From NCBI RefSeq assembly GCF_016920785.2, contig NW_024609835.1, forward strand, positions 26,733,297 through 26,797,296: a stretch of DNA of 64,000 nt, read 5' to 3'. The notes under the pieces are model-generated. The model was not told the origin of the DNA and did no database searches. It saw only the letters and a list, made by a program, of their open reading frames with translations. The first letter of the stretch is position 1. Every line of letters begins with the position of its first letter. Made by a program: the position numbers and the translations under genes. Shown here in pieces: positions 1-10,326 of the stretch. The stretch is from Ixodes scapularis (taxonomy: Eukaryota; Arthropoda; Arachnida; Ixodida; Ixodidae).

Positions 1-296
1 CGAGACTAAACTCTCAAAAGCACGCATGCTGCTCTTCGATGCGTACTTCACACCCGATCCCCTGACCCAAAAGGAAGGGCTACTCGTGCTCTAATGGTTA
101 CGCACTGTCAGTCGGCAAACGGGTGGAAGCCCGTTTGCCGTTGAGAATAGCGATCGCCTTTCTCATTGGTCGAAAGATACACCAATAACTTATGTTCCGA
201 GTGTACTGCGGTTCAATACACATGCAGTAGCTTCTGCTACAATGTATGAGCAAATAAGCGTTTGCAACTGCGGTAATACGTATAAAAAATCTGGCA

Positions 297-515
297 TTAA
301 GCCGAGGTCACACTGTTCTTACATCATGCAAAAGACAGTTTGCAAACATCAGTCACCGCAGTATCCGTGGTTCGAATGCCGCGTGCAGAGTTTTCTCCTC
401 GAACTCATTGCCGTACGGCATTCGAAGCACGGTTCTCGCGGTTACTCGCGTTCGAATCTGTTTGCAGACTGCCTTTTGTACGATGTATAAGCGGTCTGAC
501 CCCGGCTTTAGGGCA
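297..515. repeat. Fold-back MITE, family A copy 1
   Basis: The two halves are imperfect inverted copies. A segment starting near 297 (gccgaggtcacactg) pairs with one ending near 515 (ctgaccccggct), and the inner stretches around gacagtttgcaaac and gtttgcagactg pair as well. A related copy lies at 8770-8960. There is no protein-coding content, and the frames through it are by-products of the palindrome. Ends are approximate. Confidence 0.6.
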
Positions 516-779
516 GATGAATGTCGGCAAACATTCATCAACATTTTTCAGCATTTGTGTTTTTTTTTTTTCTTTTAGCGAAGGATAATTGTTTGTTTCT
601 GTGATGGCAAGGCCTTTCATTTCGTTTTAAACCGCAATTTCCCGCTGCCATTATAAAAAGATTAGTATAAAAGTAACAATGTGGCTTCTTGATTTCTTTG
701 GGTAATTCATGAGACTGCAATGATCGTACTTTGGCAAGCTAGGCTAGGCTGGGAATGAGAAATTTAAATAAAATGTTCT

Positions 780-976
780 CAAGTTCGTCTGCTTCTTTTG
801 CTGTGGTTGTGGAGACGTCAGAACGCCGAACTCTCATTGGTTCTGATTAAAGAATAGTGGGTAGACCTCAAAGTAGCCTGCTTCGAGGTCTATCCACTAT
901 CCTTCAATCAGGGCCAATCAAAGCTCGACGTCGTTCTGACGTCACCGCAACTCCTGCGCATGAAGCAGACGAACTT
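780..976. repeat. Fold-back MITE (hairpin repeat)
   Basis: The left arm begins aagttcgtctgcttc and is matched by the inverse gaagcagacgaactt at the right end. The central part (gggtagacctc and gaggtctatcc) also pairs around a loop of about 14 bases. The arms have diverged by small indels, as in an old non-autonomous DNA transposon. No transposase is encoded. Confidence 0.6.
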
Positions 977-1115
977 ACGCTCCGCATAGGTAAAGACGAG
1001 CCTAGACGCAAGCTTTGTCTAGTCACAACATACCGACAACTCGAGACTTCTTTTTTTCCTTTGGAAAACACAGTTAATCTCGGGCCGTTACTTGTGAATA
1101 GCGTTATGATATTAC

Positions 1116-1314
1116 TATACTCCGCGACAACTTTTCTTGGCGATGCAGTGGAAGGTACAGGCCCGCGTCCCCTCTCCCATTTTGAGTGTACGCAGGCTCT
1201 CCTCCTGCCCCATTTCCGGGGAGAGGAGGAGAGCCCGCGCACACTCAAAATGGGAGAGGGGACGCGGGCCTGTACCTTCTACTGCATTGCCAAGAAAAGT
1301 TGTCGCGGAGTATA
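1116..1314. repeat. Near-perfect fold-back MITE
   Basis: Two arms of about 86 bp, from tatactccgcgacaact to the inverse agttgtcgcggagtata, flank a loop of about 25 bp (ctgccccatttccgggg region). Arm identity is high, suggesting a fairly recent insertion. TA dinucleotides at both ends would fit a Tc1/mariner-type TA target, but this cannot be proved from one copy. Confidence 0.7.
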
Positions 1315-1881
1315 TATTACTAAGATTTTTTTTTTTAAATATATTACTCAGCTATCTGCAGAGCATTTACAAGATTCTCGGCAGTCGCTAGGCGCTACGT
1401 TCCTTGAGCTCTCAGTGATTATAGGAGACCGCCCTGGTAGGAAAAGCACCGCCAACGAAAACCGAAACTCGTAGGTATGCAAGCCGCTTCGCTCGCGCAC
1501 TTGTAACGACACGGCAAAATATCCACGGCAAGCAATAAAAACGCGAGAGGCAAAAGTGGAAGCGAACCGCGAACGCTAAAAACGTTTTCTTACCTCGTCT
1601 GTTATATCGTCGGCCGTTAAGTTACGACCCTGTTTTGCATACCCTGGCAGGCGACGGGCGAGTCTACGCTCACGTGCCAACGCAAGCAAAAAAAAAAAAA
1701 AAAATTGTTCGTTTTTTTATTTTTTATTTAGGAATTTTCCATCCTCTCCTTGCCCTGTCTTCTCCTGTCTTTCTTTCTCTTCTTTTTTTCCTTTTTTTTT
1801 TCTGTAGGCACGTTTTTGACAGCCTATTCCGCCAGTCAACGCAGACACCTCATGTGTGCATTACGTTAACAAGTACGCAAA

Positions 1882-1912
<31 letters not shown>

Positions 1913-3055
1913 GTGCCAGGTAGGTTTCTTTTGCAAGTGTTTCGTGCACACTTTCAACAGTTGGAGAACGTTCAAATATTACCACATTAAATTTTCAATG
2001 ACGGTCTACTAGGCGGCGTTTAGAACTATTCAACACAAATGTAATAATTTTAAAAACAAAATTAGAATCTTTTTTTTTTTTTAGTTACGGGAATAAAAGG
2101 AGAGTAACAAAAATTGCCCTTTTTCGTCTTTTCGTTATGTCCCTGCAACTTTCCAACACGCTCCAGATCGCTGAGTTTCTACATAGACAGTTGATGAAGC
2201 GCAGGGGGTGGCGAGTTACGAGCATTTATTATGGTTCCGCAGGCAATAAATGATATTGCGGCACCAGTCGATAACAACGCCAAGGAACGAATCACGAAGC
2301 ATAAAGTACGGTCATTATTGGCCACGCCCTTCCAATCTTACACTGTCAATGAATACGGCCGCCATCCTTGTGCAGTAAGCATATTCGACGTGTGCTTTTC
2401 TCGCAAAGTAGCCTCTAAGCTCGACAGTACACTCGGCCTTCACCACACATACGAGCATATAAGTTAACAAAAATACCTCCCTAAGGGTGGCCATGAGGAA
2501 GTATGCGTCTTTTTCTAATGTGAGCCCTTCAGGAAGTTCTTCTTAAGCTCCTTACATCGGCTTTGACTACCTCCGTGATTCGTTTGGACGTATGTAGCGG
2601 TTGTTTTTCAATATTTTTAGCTTGTATTTTTTCGGCGGGATGTCAAAAAGAACATATCCTCTGCTGTAAAGACGAAGTGGCGCGTTTTGAGAACAACAAC
2701 AAAAAAAAAAAGGGGGGGGGGGGGAGGTGACGCAATAGCTTAAGAAATATCTCCGGCTTTTCTCTGAGGAGGTGCGACTAAACAAGTGATTGATTAGTAG
2801 TTGGCAGACACCAACATTCACAAAGAAAAATAAAGCGTTGCGACAATCAACAAGCCTGCTTTTTACACACAACGACTCCGTCGACGGAAATCATACTCGT
2901 GAAAGCAGACATCGTTACATTGTGAATTGAGAGAAAAAACACACCCTCAGGACGTTTCTCATCGACGAGTCAGCGTATACTGCATCACGATGTACTCCGA
3001 AGGCCAATAGATTTAGCTAACGTCGATGCATGCTGGGAAACTAGAGCCAAGCTCG
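1315..3055. other. No gene seen; homopolymer-rich DNA
   Basis: No supported coding sequence is visible. The stretch contains an A-run near 1690-1703, a T-run near 1887-1911, further T-runs near 2071-2082, and an A-run followed by a G-run near 2701-2726. This is ordinary AT-rich intergenic or intronic DNA. Confidence 0.6.
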
Positions 3056-3059
3056 GCTT

Positions 3060-3551
3060 ATGTTATATTCTACAAAGACGTTTCTACCATTTCCAATTCG
3101 AAAGATGATAGTCAACGCGCTTGCTTACGGTTTATTGCGCTATGGAATTACTGTTTATGCCAACTGTTCTATGCTCTGGCACAACAAGATAGATACGATT
3201 TTAAAAAGTATTCTGAAGGGCGTGGCGTACACCTCTTTGTCGACGCCAAGTGATGAGTTGTTTGAGTCTTTATGTCTACCTCGTTTTTCAGCCCTCTTTA
3301 AGAGAAGTGTAATTAGCAAACATTACTGGTTAAGTTCCTTTAAGATACCCCGTGTTCTAGAACGCAATCTGAGAGAAGGTGAACGTTTCGTCATTCCGCG
3401 CGTCTATACGAAGTGTGGAAAACGTCATCGCTCATTTTATGTTCCTGATCTGTTTAATAGCTTATCAGATTTGTTTTCAGATATTGATTCAAAGCGACAG
3501 TTAAAAAAGCTTTCAGGACAATATGCTAAAGCGATATTTCCTGTGTCATGA
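3060..3551 (+). pseudogene. LINE (CR1/L2-like) reverse transcriptase C-terminus
   Basis: The frame encodes the conserved region after the catalytic domain of a non-LTR retrotransposon ORF2. It reads LLRYGITVYANCS, then KIDTILKSILKGVAY, and ends with a block around KCGKRHRSFYVPDLFNSL typical of CR1/L2-type proteins. The catalytic YADD motif and the endonuclease are missing, so the copy is 5'-truncated, the usual outcome of target-primed reverse transcription. The frame stops at 3551. Its 3' untranslated tail continues to about 4894, interrupted by a hAT MITE. The family assignment comes from sequence pattern alone; the exact clade (CR1, L2 or a relative) is uncertain. Confidence 0.75.
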
Positions 3552-3603
3552 GTTTAAATCTTCTCGTCCCATTTTTCAGCTTCCTTCGTTCGTCTGTTCT
3601 GTA

Positions 3604-4489
3604 CAGTCTTGGGTAGTAACGCGTTACTAGTAACGCGTTACTGTAATTTCGTTACTTTTTGGTAACTTGTAACTGTAACGAGTTACTTTTTTAAAATGTA
3701 ACATGTAACTGTAGTTCTATTACTTTTTTCTGAGGTAACGATGAAAGTAACGACGTTACTTTTGTCGTTACTTTACAGTGATTTATGAATAATATATCAC
3801 TGAACGAGGGTAAAATTTAGATATTTCTTGCAGTTTTCAAATCGTCTATTCCGACATTTCGAGTGTCAAGTTGGCCTCGCACAAACTTGTGAATACGTTC
3901 TTTCTCACAAGTCACAACCCGAATATAGTAACGTGTAGAATTCATGAAAAAATATCAAGTTATCTTTACGCACGCGCTTGTACTTTGTGACTGAACACTT
4001 GCATCTTAGTGCCTTGAAGCACTATCTATGTTGTGGATTTTCTCTTTGTTTTTTTGTGAAAACGCTTTTTAATCGGGTGAATCAACCGTGAAACAACAAT
4101 ACACGCGGAGGGCACTGCGCATGTTTCATATTTTGATTAGCGCCAGCACTCCGCACTGCGCATGTTTCGTATTTTGATTTGCGCCACTACTCTAACGTGG
4201 AAATTTTCAAGCACTAATTTTGAGAAGCAACTTCTGCTAAGTTACAATATGAAGTAAAAAGCATACTTTTTTTTTGTTTTATGCAATAAAACTTGGTGTT
4301 CTAATTTTTCCTAATTTTTTATGTTCTACAAAAGTAACTGAAAAGTAACGTCGTTATTTTTTAAAAGTAACTGTAACTGTAACGAGTTACTCCTTTGTTG
4401 CGGTAACTGTAACAGTAACTTCGTTACTTTTTCTGAAACTAACTGTAACTGTAACGATTTACTTTTTAAAAGTAACTTACCCAAGACTG
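3604..4489. mobile_element. hAT-type MITE with perfect 8-bp target duplication
   Basis: The ends are inverted copies: CAGTCTTGGGTA on the left and TACCCAAGACTG on the right. Directly outside lie identical 8-bp sequences, GTTCTGTA at 3596-3603 and 4490-4497. An 8-bp duplication and CAG-type termini are hallmarks of hAT transposons. The 886-bp interior is rich in GTAAC/GTTAC motifs, especially near both ends, and encodes no transposase, so the element is non-autonomous. It sits in the 3' tail of a LINE fragment and is therefore younger than that LINE. Confidence 0.88.
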
Positions 4490-4497
4490 GTTCTGTA

Positions 4498-4894
4498 TAT
4501 AATGAACCAACAAATTCAGAACTTAGTTTTACTTTGTTTTATCTTGCTAAAGTTAGTCAGTTCCTTGGTGCTTTCAATGGCTTTTCATCAGTTGTTTATA
4601 GAACCTGCAAATTCGGCATCGGGTTTCTTTTGTGGTGTCTTTTGTGGTTCTCTCTCATTGGTGGTTATGTGACAATATCCTGCATGTGTTTTTAATCAAT
4701 TCTGTTTCATTTTCTCCAATAACTGGAATGTTTTGAACTGTATCATTTTGGGTATTAGACTGTGCTTTAAAATATTTCTGTTATTTTACGCCGCTGCCGG
4801 GTCCAGTCCCACAAGCCGCTATTGGCTTTTGACGAACCCGCATTCACATGTATTGAATTGAAAGCTGCAATAAATTGATTGATTGATTGATTGG
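4498..4894 (+). repeat. LINE 3' tail ending in a TTGA microsatellite
   Basis: This is the continuation of the LINE fragment at 3060-3551 after the hAT MITE. It ends in aataaattgattgattgat, a short tandem ATTG/TTGA tail. Similar tails close two minus-strand LINEs in this window (43876-43894 and 47519-47544). CR1-related elements commonly end in such a microsatellite instead of poly(A). Confidence 0.7.
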
Positions 4895-5289
4895 TATGGT
4901 CGCCATTTTGGTCCATTAAATAATCAGCTTCTCCTTGACTTCTCCACTGTTGGTGAGCCGATCTAGATTCGTTGGTGACGGGTAGCTTTATATAGACGTC
5001 TCTTGAATACTGAGATTGTGTTATTCACACACTGGCCAAACAAGCGCACTTCTTTGTACGGCCACCACGTGCGCGGTGGCGGTGCAAAGTCAACACAAGA
5101 ACAACAAAACCGACTTGACAAATTAGAGCTTGCTGGTAAAGTTACGGGGATAAAGGAAAGAAACATGAACAACGGAAAAGACAAGGACAGGACAAAACAT
5201 TTTCTATCCTGTTCTCGTCCTTTGCGCTGTTCATGTAGCTTTTATCCCGGTAACAATGACGAGTATACAAAAGACTAACGATACCATAG

Positions 5290-5573
5290 TAAGAGATCTA
5301 GGGAGATAAGCATGATTGATAAGTGGATTGCATTCACAGCGCCAAAGACGCTTATATTGGCGGGAAACGCTTGCAGTATAATGATGCATCAGAGCGATCT
5401 TGGTGCGACTGGTTCAGAACGACCCTCTGAAAGGTTCGAAGATTTAAATAGACCGAAATGGCGATGGCCATGGACATTGAGATCACTCAGCCAATCATCT
5501 TACGATGTTTTGTCGTGTCTGTGTAAGTATCTGTTTGTGCCTGGCAAGCAGGCAGGGAAGGCAATGGCGCCCC
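5290..5573 (+). repeat. Dispersed repeat, family B copy 1
   Basis: The segment from gataagtggattgcattca to gggaaggcaatggcg matches, in inverse orientation, 25370-25795 and 61195-61565. Shared landmarks are ggattgcat, the gcgaaagaggcgtatattgg-like region and gggaaggcaatggcg. No protein is recognised. It is probably a non-autonomous transposon. Confidence 0.6.
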
Positions 5574-5591
5574 TCTCCCAACATCCAGTGA

Positions 5592-5830
5592 TTTTAGGTA
5601 TTAGCGGCGAGATGCTTTGGTGGCGCCCTCCTGTGGTTTCCTCTCGTGACGTCATTACCTTACGAACAACAAGTTTGACGGTGTTTATAATAATCACGGT
5701 GGAAGCTTGAGATCATTCCGCTCTGAAACCAACACGGCCAACACCGTCAAAATTGATGTTCTTACATTACTCTTATTTCTGTCGATGGGAACACCTTTGC
5801 TGACGTCATAGTCAGCATTCCGCCAATCGT
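5592..5830 (+). repeat. Dispersed repeat, family C copy 1
   Basis: This region, from ttagcggcgagatgctttgg to gctgacgtcatagtcagc, is a diverged copy of 11948-12165. Both share ggtggcgccctc, acaccgtcaaaatt-like and tcttatttctgtcgatg blocks. No coding potential is recognised. Confidence 0.6.
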
Positions 5831-6436
5831 GGAAGGCCGACCACAGTGACGCTTTTGATCGCGCACTTCGCCAATAGACCCTTTTCCTTGCAAACGCCAC
5901 TGGGCGGTGCTTCAGTCTTGGACGACTAACCGAACTTTCGGTTCATAGAAAGAATGAATGGTGAGCCCCTTAACATCGCTGCCTAAAACAAAATAAAATA
6001 TCTCACCACTCATTCTTCAAGTGAGCGCCAAAAGAACCAAGAACCGCGACATCTGCTCAATACTTTCGAATATTCATGTAAACCAACTTGTCTTTTCAAA
6101 CACGGTACTTAGTACAGCAGATGGCTCTTGCTAAATCTCCAACTTTTTTTTCCGTGTGGTATTTATGCTTTATAGGACTGGTGACATAAGCTAGCTCAGC
6201 AGGGTTGCAAATACTGAGCGACCAAAAGTCGTTTTTTGACGCAAGCAGCGGCTCATGTTAGTAAACAGTGAAAGGGTCGATAGCCAAAAAGACTCGAGCC
6301 AGTTTCAGTGGCAAAAGTTAGCAACCTCCTTTTTCTCGAAAATACCGCTTGACCGTCAGGGCACAACACCCCAGCCTTTTCTCGTTGAGTCAGTCAATTG
6401 ACAAAACTCAGATGAGTGATGTTTCGAGCGCATCGA
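5831..6436. other. No gene seen
   Basis: This is non-coding sequence with no recognisable repeat boundary. If the ABCG gene continues past the left edge, this lies in its intron 5. Confidence 0.5.
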
Positions 6437-6632
6437 GGCAGAGTATACACGTTTGCAAGTCCGGCTTCAGGGTGGCGCCATTTTGCCCGGCTGGGGTGCG
6501 CTCAGACGAGTAATAATCCGATTACGAAGCATTGCTAAGGCGTCGTAATCGGGTTATGGCCGCGCACAAGCGCGCCCCAGCCGGGCAAGATGGCGGCGCC
6601 CTGAAGCCGGACTTGCAAACGTGTATACGCGC
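6437..6632. repeat. Fold-back MITE 35 bp inside ABCG intron 5
   Basis: The arm gtatacacgtttgcaag at about 6441 pairs with cttgcaaacgtgtatac ending at about 6630, and the ccagccgggca blocks continue the pairing. Arms are about 65 bp with a loop of about 55 bp. In the minus-strand transcript the hairpin begins about 35 nt after the 5' splice site of ABCG exon 5 (GT at 6667-6666). Confidence 0.7.
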
Positions 6633-6667
6633 ACAATGGTTTTGCGAGAGAAAAGTAGTTTGCGCAC

Positions 6668-6813
6668 CTGGTGGGTTCGTCAAGAAACAGCACCGGAGGG
6701 TTGTTGACCAGTTCCTGGGCAATGGCCAGGCGCTTCCTCTGTCCCCCGGACAAGTTTTCTGTTCTGGTGTTCCGACATTCGAAGAGCCCCCACTCATCGA
6801 TGGACTGGTGCAC
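6668..6813 (-). CDS. ABCG transporter, exon 5 (signature and Walker B)
   Basis: This is the fifth coding exon of an ABCG-type ATP-binding cassette half-transporter. Its 48 codons contain GLFECRNTRTENLSGGQRKR, with the LSGGQ signature at about residues 213-217 of the assembled protein, then NNPPVLFLDEPT, the Walker B strand with catalytic glutamate (233-239). The combination of VNNPP and FLDEPT is typical of the ABCG family. The acceptor follows a pyrimidine-rich run (cttccgtctgcttcgccag) and joins exon 4 in phase 0. The donor is CACCAG/gtgcgc, leaving AG so that the next exon would complete serine of the universal EPTSGLDS. No such exon is seen to the left, so the D-loop, H-loop and membrane domain must lie outside the window or in an exon I could not spot. 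The exact lipid or drug substrate cannot be told. Confidence 0.92.
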
Positions 6814-7128
6814 CTGGCGAAGCAGACGGAAGGAGCTGTCTTGAGTCGTCCACCGGAACTCACTCGGTGCCAGCTTGCCCGCGTTCTTATTTGTAGGACA
6901 TGTTAAATTGCCTCCAGCGTAGCCGCACCACCAAGACGCAGTCACGCCGCTCATACGTCATAGAAAAGATACGGTGTACGCTCTGGACATGGCGACAAAA
7001 TTATCTGCGGAGAAGCATCAAGCGTGTTCACACTGTAGACCGCAACCGTTTGTAACCGCAGACCAGTTTAAAGCATGAAATGCTTTTTAACGCTACCCCA
7101 AATCCCAAAGTGTTGTCTCTCCGTCCGT

Positions 7129-7796
7129 CCGCGAATTTTCCGCTAAATTTAACGAGGAAAGTTACGTCACGTGACGTCATGTAATTTACACACATTGGGA
7201 AAATTGACGGCACGTGACATATACGTCAACTCACACACTAAGAAATTCCTGCGCGTCTAGTTGCCCGCAAAACACTCCAAGAGATAATCTCTGCGATCTA
7301 CGAAATCAGTTCAGCTAATGATGATGCGGAACAACTGTTTAGATCTCAAAATTAAGTCTGCGCTGTGTAATTACGCAATGCAAGCATGACGGTTTGCATT
7401 GCGTAATGCCACAGCGCAGACTTCACTTTTAGGTCTAAACGGATGTTCCGCTGATTTCGTAGATCGCAGAGATTGGCTTTTTGAGGGCTTGCAGGTAAAT
7501 AGACGCGCAGGCATTTCTTAGAGTGCAGTTTACGCGCTAAAAGTAGAGTAAAAATTCATGTCTTGAGGCCAAAACATTCATTCAGTTTCCCCGCTATATC
7601 AAGCGGGAAACTGACGTCTCGTGACCTGTGCATCAATTCAGCTACCCGCTAAATTTAGCGGGAAACTTCACGTCCTGTGACCTAGACAGCAATCTAGTTT
7701 CCCCGCTAAATATAGCGGGGAAAATCGACGTCACGTGACTTATACGACCATTCAGTTTCCCCGCTAGATTTAGCGGGAAATATACGTCACGTGACA
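7129..7796. repeat. CACGTGAC palindrome array, locus 1 (interrupted)
   Basis: Units carry two palindromes: cccgctaaatttagcggg and cgtcacgtgac. About two decayed units lie at 7129-7225 and four clear ones at 7585-7796. A family D fold-back MITE (7235-7525) lies between the two blocks. The same unit makes a longer array at 33433-34010. No coding sequence is present. Confidence 0.75.
7235..7525. mobile_element. Fold-back MITE, family D copy 1
   Basis: The ends are inverted: cactaagaaattcctgcg on the left and cgcaggcatttcttagagtg on the right. Pairing continues through the whole element (tgcgatctacgaaatcag with ctgatttcgtagatcgca) to a centre near 7390. A clear second copy is at 13920-14227, and 63710-63880 resembles a decayed third. 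It is non-autonomous, with no transposase. Confidence 0.75.
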
Positions 7797-7799
7797 CAC

Positions 7800-8769
7800 C
7801 GATCCCCTTACCCCGTCCCTCTCCTTCCTCCCCTCTAGTCTTCTCTCTTCATCCCTCCGCACCTTTTAGATAACCCCAGGTGATTTTGCTCCAGCATTTT
7901 CTGCATTTAAAGCACTTTGAAAATAAAAGGTCGCTGCCAATATTTTTCCGCGACTAACCACTCTGACAGGACTCTCATGCAAGAAAGGAACACGTCTCAG
8001 ACAGTGTCTTGAGACTGTCTTTTATGTGACGAATTACAAATGTGACCGCGGTTTTAGGAACTCTTACGTGTGTGCTGCCACGCGATGCTTCAAGAACAAG
8101 ACATAGGTATTTTTTTAACCAGATTAGCTAATAAGAAAGGCAAGCGGCATATCGCGATCCAGTGGTCTTTATTAAGTAAATGCAAGGATGCAGGTGAGCT
8201 GGTCAATAACGGACATTTTTAACCCTGCAGAGTGAAGAAACAAAATAACAAGACAATACGAACATCTAAACACCGCTGAGGTTTATACACAACCTTATAT
8301 AGACAACCAATACAAAGAATCCGAAAATACCAAAATAAGACACTGCTGACAATGTTGACGTCACGCCTACCCAAACCAGATACGTGTATCCTAATTTAGC
8401 TAGGCGGGACTTAAACACTGTCGTCAGGGTCTTCTTTTGGTCTGGTCGGGTTCCTTGTCTTGGTTGCCGATATAACGTTGTGTTTTGTAAAATGAACTAC
8501 AGCTGTTTTTGGGTATTCCCGTTATCCTGTCCTGCTTCCCCACTCTTTAGGGACAAAAAGAAACATTAATGGTCATACCCTTTCTTGGCTATAAGAGGTG
8601 GATGCTTCTGTACTGCTGAAACTGCATGACCATGGGGGCGCAATACCGCTGACACATTTCATTGACTAAACTGATGAAAGAAGCGCCCGGTGTTGGGTGC
8701 TCCAAGTGCATGACTCAATCGCAGAAGTTTTGGGATTGCAAGCGCTTGCAGCCTCCTTATACAAACGAA
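7800..8769. other. No gene seen (ABCG intron 4)
   Basis: This is intronic sequence without a supported gene. It includes a CT-rich stretch at 7815-7865. No clear repeat boundary could be drawn by eye. Confidence 0.5.
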
Positions 8770-8960
8770 CTCCTTATACAAACGAAAGTCTACAGACACA
8801 AGTCACCGCAATATCCGTGGTTCGAATGTCGCGTGCCAAGTTTCTCCTTGAACCCATTGCCATGCGGGCATTCGAAGTACGGATCTCGCGGTGACTCGCG
8901 TTCAAATCCGTATGCAGACTGTCTTTTTTATGATGTAAAAGCAGTGTGACCCCGGTTTAA
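8770..8960. repeat. Fold-back MITE, family A copy 2
   Basis: It shares caccgcaatatccgtggttcg, gcattcgaagtacgg and gtgtgaccccgg blocks with 297-515 in the same order. It has diverged by small indels, and an extra catacaaaagacagtctgca piece follows at about 8988. It lies in ABCG intron 4. Confidence 0.6.
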
Positions 8961-9526
8961 AACAACGGACGGACTGCTAAAATACATCATACAAAAGACA
9001 GTCTGCACACACTGGGTGAGACGCGTTTCTTTGTAAACCTTTTTAGGCGCAGGCTTCTGGCCGGTGACGAATTCAGCGTTCGCGTAAGGCGCGTCCTTTG
9101 CGAATTGAAAAAATCAGCCACTGATTTTTTCAATTCCAAAAGCCTGCCTAATAAAACCACCCTGCTTCGACGGCGCTAAAACACAAAATGGCCATCTCAG
9201 CGTAATATAACCTCTAAAATTTAAGCAACGACGCCAGTAACGTTTTTTTTATTTTTTTTTATGGGAAGTTGAGGGAGGCTAATAGCACCAATCGGAGACG
9301 TGTCTTCGGCAACGTAGCCTCAAAGTGGGCGCGGTACATGTCTATACTCTATTTCACCTTATGATGTATCGCAGGAAAGGCTACAAGCGCGAGCTCTTTG
9401 CTCTGGGGCACATCTCGGCGGCACAAGCTCTCGCGCATTAAGGGCAGCTGCTGACGCTATCAGCTCGCGCTTCTAGCCTTCGCTGCTGTACAACATAAGG
9501 AGAAGCGGGGTATAGCTGGAGCTGAC

Positions 9527-9713
9527 CTTTTCTTTTTTTTCCTGGTCCTTCATCATGGGCATGCGCAACTCCACGCTCATGGTTATGGCCTCGTGCACTG
9601 TTAGGGCCGGTAGCAACCTGTCCTCCTGCATGACGTAACAGCTCTGCTTGTTGAACAGCTGCTGGTCGCGGACGTAGCCGTTGATCTGAACCTCGCCCTC
9701 GTAGTTCTTGTCG
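9527..9713 (-). CDS. ABCG transporter, exon 4 (Q-loop)
   Basis: The exon carries 63 codons including the tyrosine shared with exon 3. It encodes YEGEVQINGYVRDQQLF, CYVMQEDRLLPALTVHEAI and TMSVELRMPMMK, the classic ABCG stretch between Walker A and the signature. The glutamine of YVMQED (about residue 159) is the Q-loop residue that contacts Mg-ATP and couples to the membrane domain. The acceptor is ttccag/CGACAAG, and phase fits exon 3, which leaves TA to form TAC. The donor AAAAG/gtcagc is weaker than consensus, but it joins exon 5 in phase 0 and gives a family-typical spacing before the EWGLFECRNT block. Neighbouring introns are 462 bp upstream and about 2.7 kb downstream. Confidence 0.92.
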
Positions 9714-10175
9714 CTGGAACACGAGGAGGGGCAAACAAGTGAGAGATAAATTGTTTGATAAGTAATGAGGTCGATCGGTGCTTCCTCCAACCGGATGGCT
9801 AGTGATGCAATAATCAATAAGAGGTTGGAAGCTAATATTAAATAAAATGGAAAGATAAAAGACCTGTTGATTAAAAGGCCAAAGCTCGAACCAATCATGC
9901 TGGGGCTAGATTTCCACTATGCATAGAATAAGGAAAAAACAAATTGAAGGAAAAATTTGACAAAAAGGGGAAGCTGGCATGCAGTGGGCTATAATCACTT
10001 TTTCCGCTTAACACTTTATGCTAAAAGGGCCTTCTGAATAGAAGGCGTCATCAAGTGCAGATTACGCACGAGAGGTACCACCAGAGTCACGATCACTGCT
10101 TCCAAGTTCAAGCTACTCATTTCGATTTTCCATGCTTCCCGTACTCCCTCTAGAAGGCCACGAGAAGACACTCAC

Positions 10176-10326
10176 TAAAATCCCGTGAGGAGGTTGAGCA
10201 GCGTCGTCTTGCCGGCCCCCGAGGGACCCATGATGGCCGTCAAGGTTCCGGGACGCGCCAGGCCGCTCAGGTTACTCACCAGGGCCTTCTTCTCTGTGAG
10301 AAGATCGTCGACCGTGAGCCTCGCGT
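10176..10326 (-). CDS. ABCG transporter, exon 3 (Walker A)
   Basis: Fifty codons encode LTVDDLLTEKKALVSNLSG, then LARPGTLTAIMGPSGAGKTT and LLNLLTGF. GPSGAGKTT (about residues 113-121) is the Walker A P-loop that binds ATP phosphates, and the preceding sequence is the A-loop region of ABCG nucleotide-binding domains. The donor TTTTA/gtgagt is good. The acceptor was chosen at 10327 (gaagag/ACGCG) because only this AG gives the phase needed to follow exon 2 (G+AC, aspartate). It lacks a clear pyrimidine tract, so the exact 5' boundary is the least certain of the gene. The core of the exon is unmistakable. Confidence 0.88.

Noticed and set aside
857..1474. 205-residue plus-strand open frame
   Set aside because: It runs through two hairpin MITEs and has no domain. 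The reverse strand has a similar frame, as expected for a palindrome.
1..6667. ABCG exon 6 (expected SGLDS... start)
   Set aside because: I searched the minus-strand frames left of exon 5 and found no SGLDS, H-loop or transmembrane-type frame. A very short exon could have been missed.
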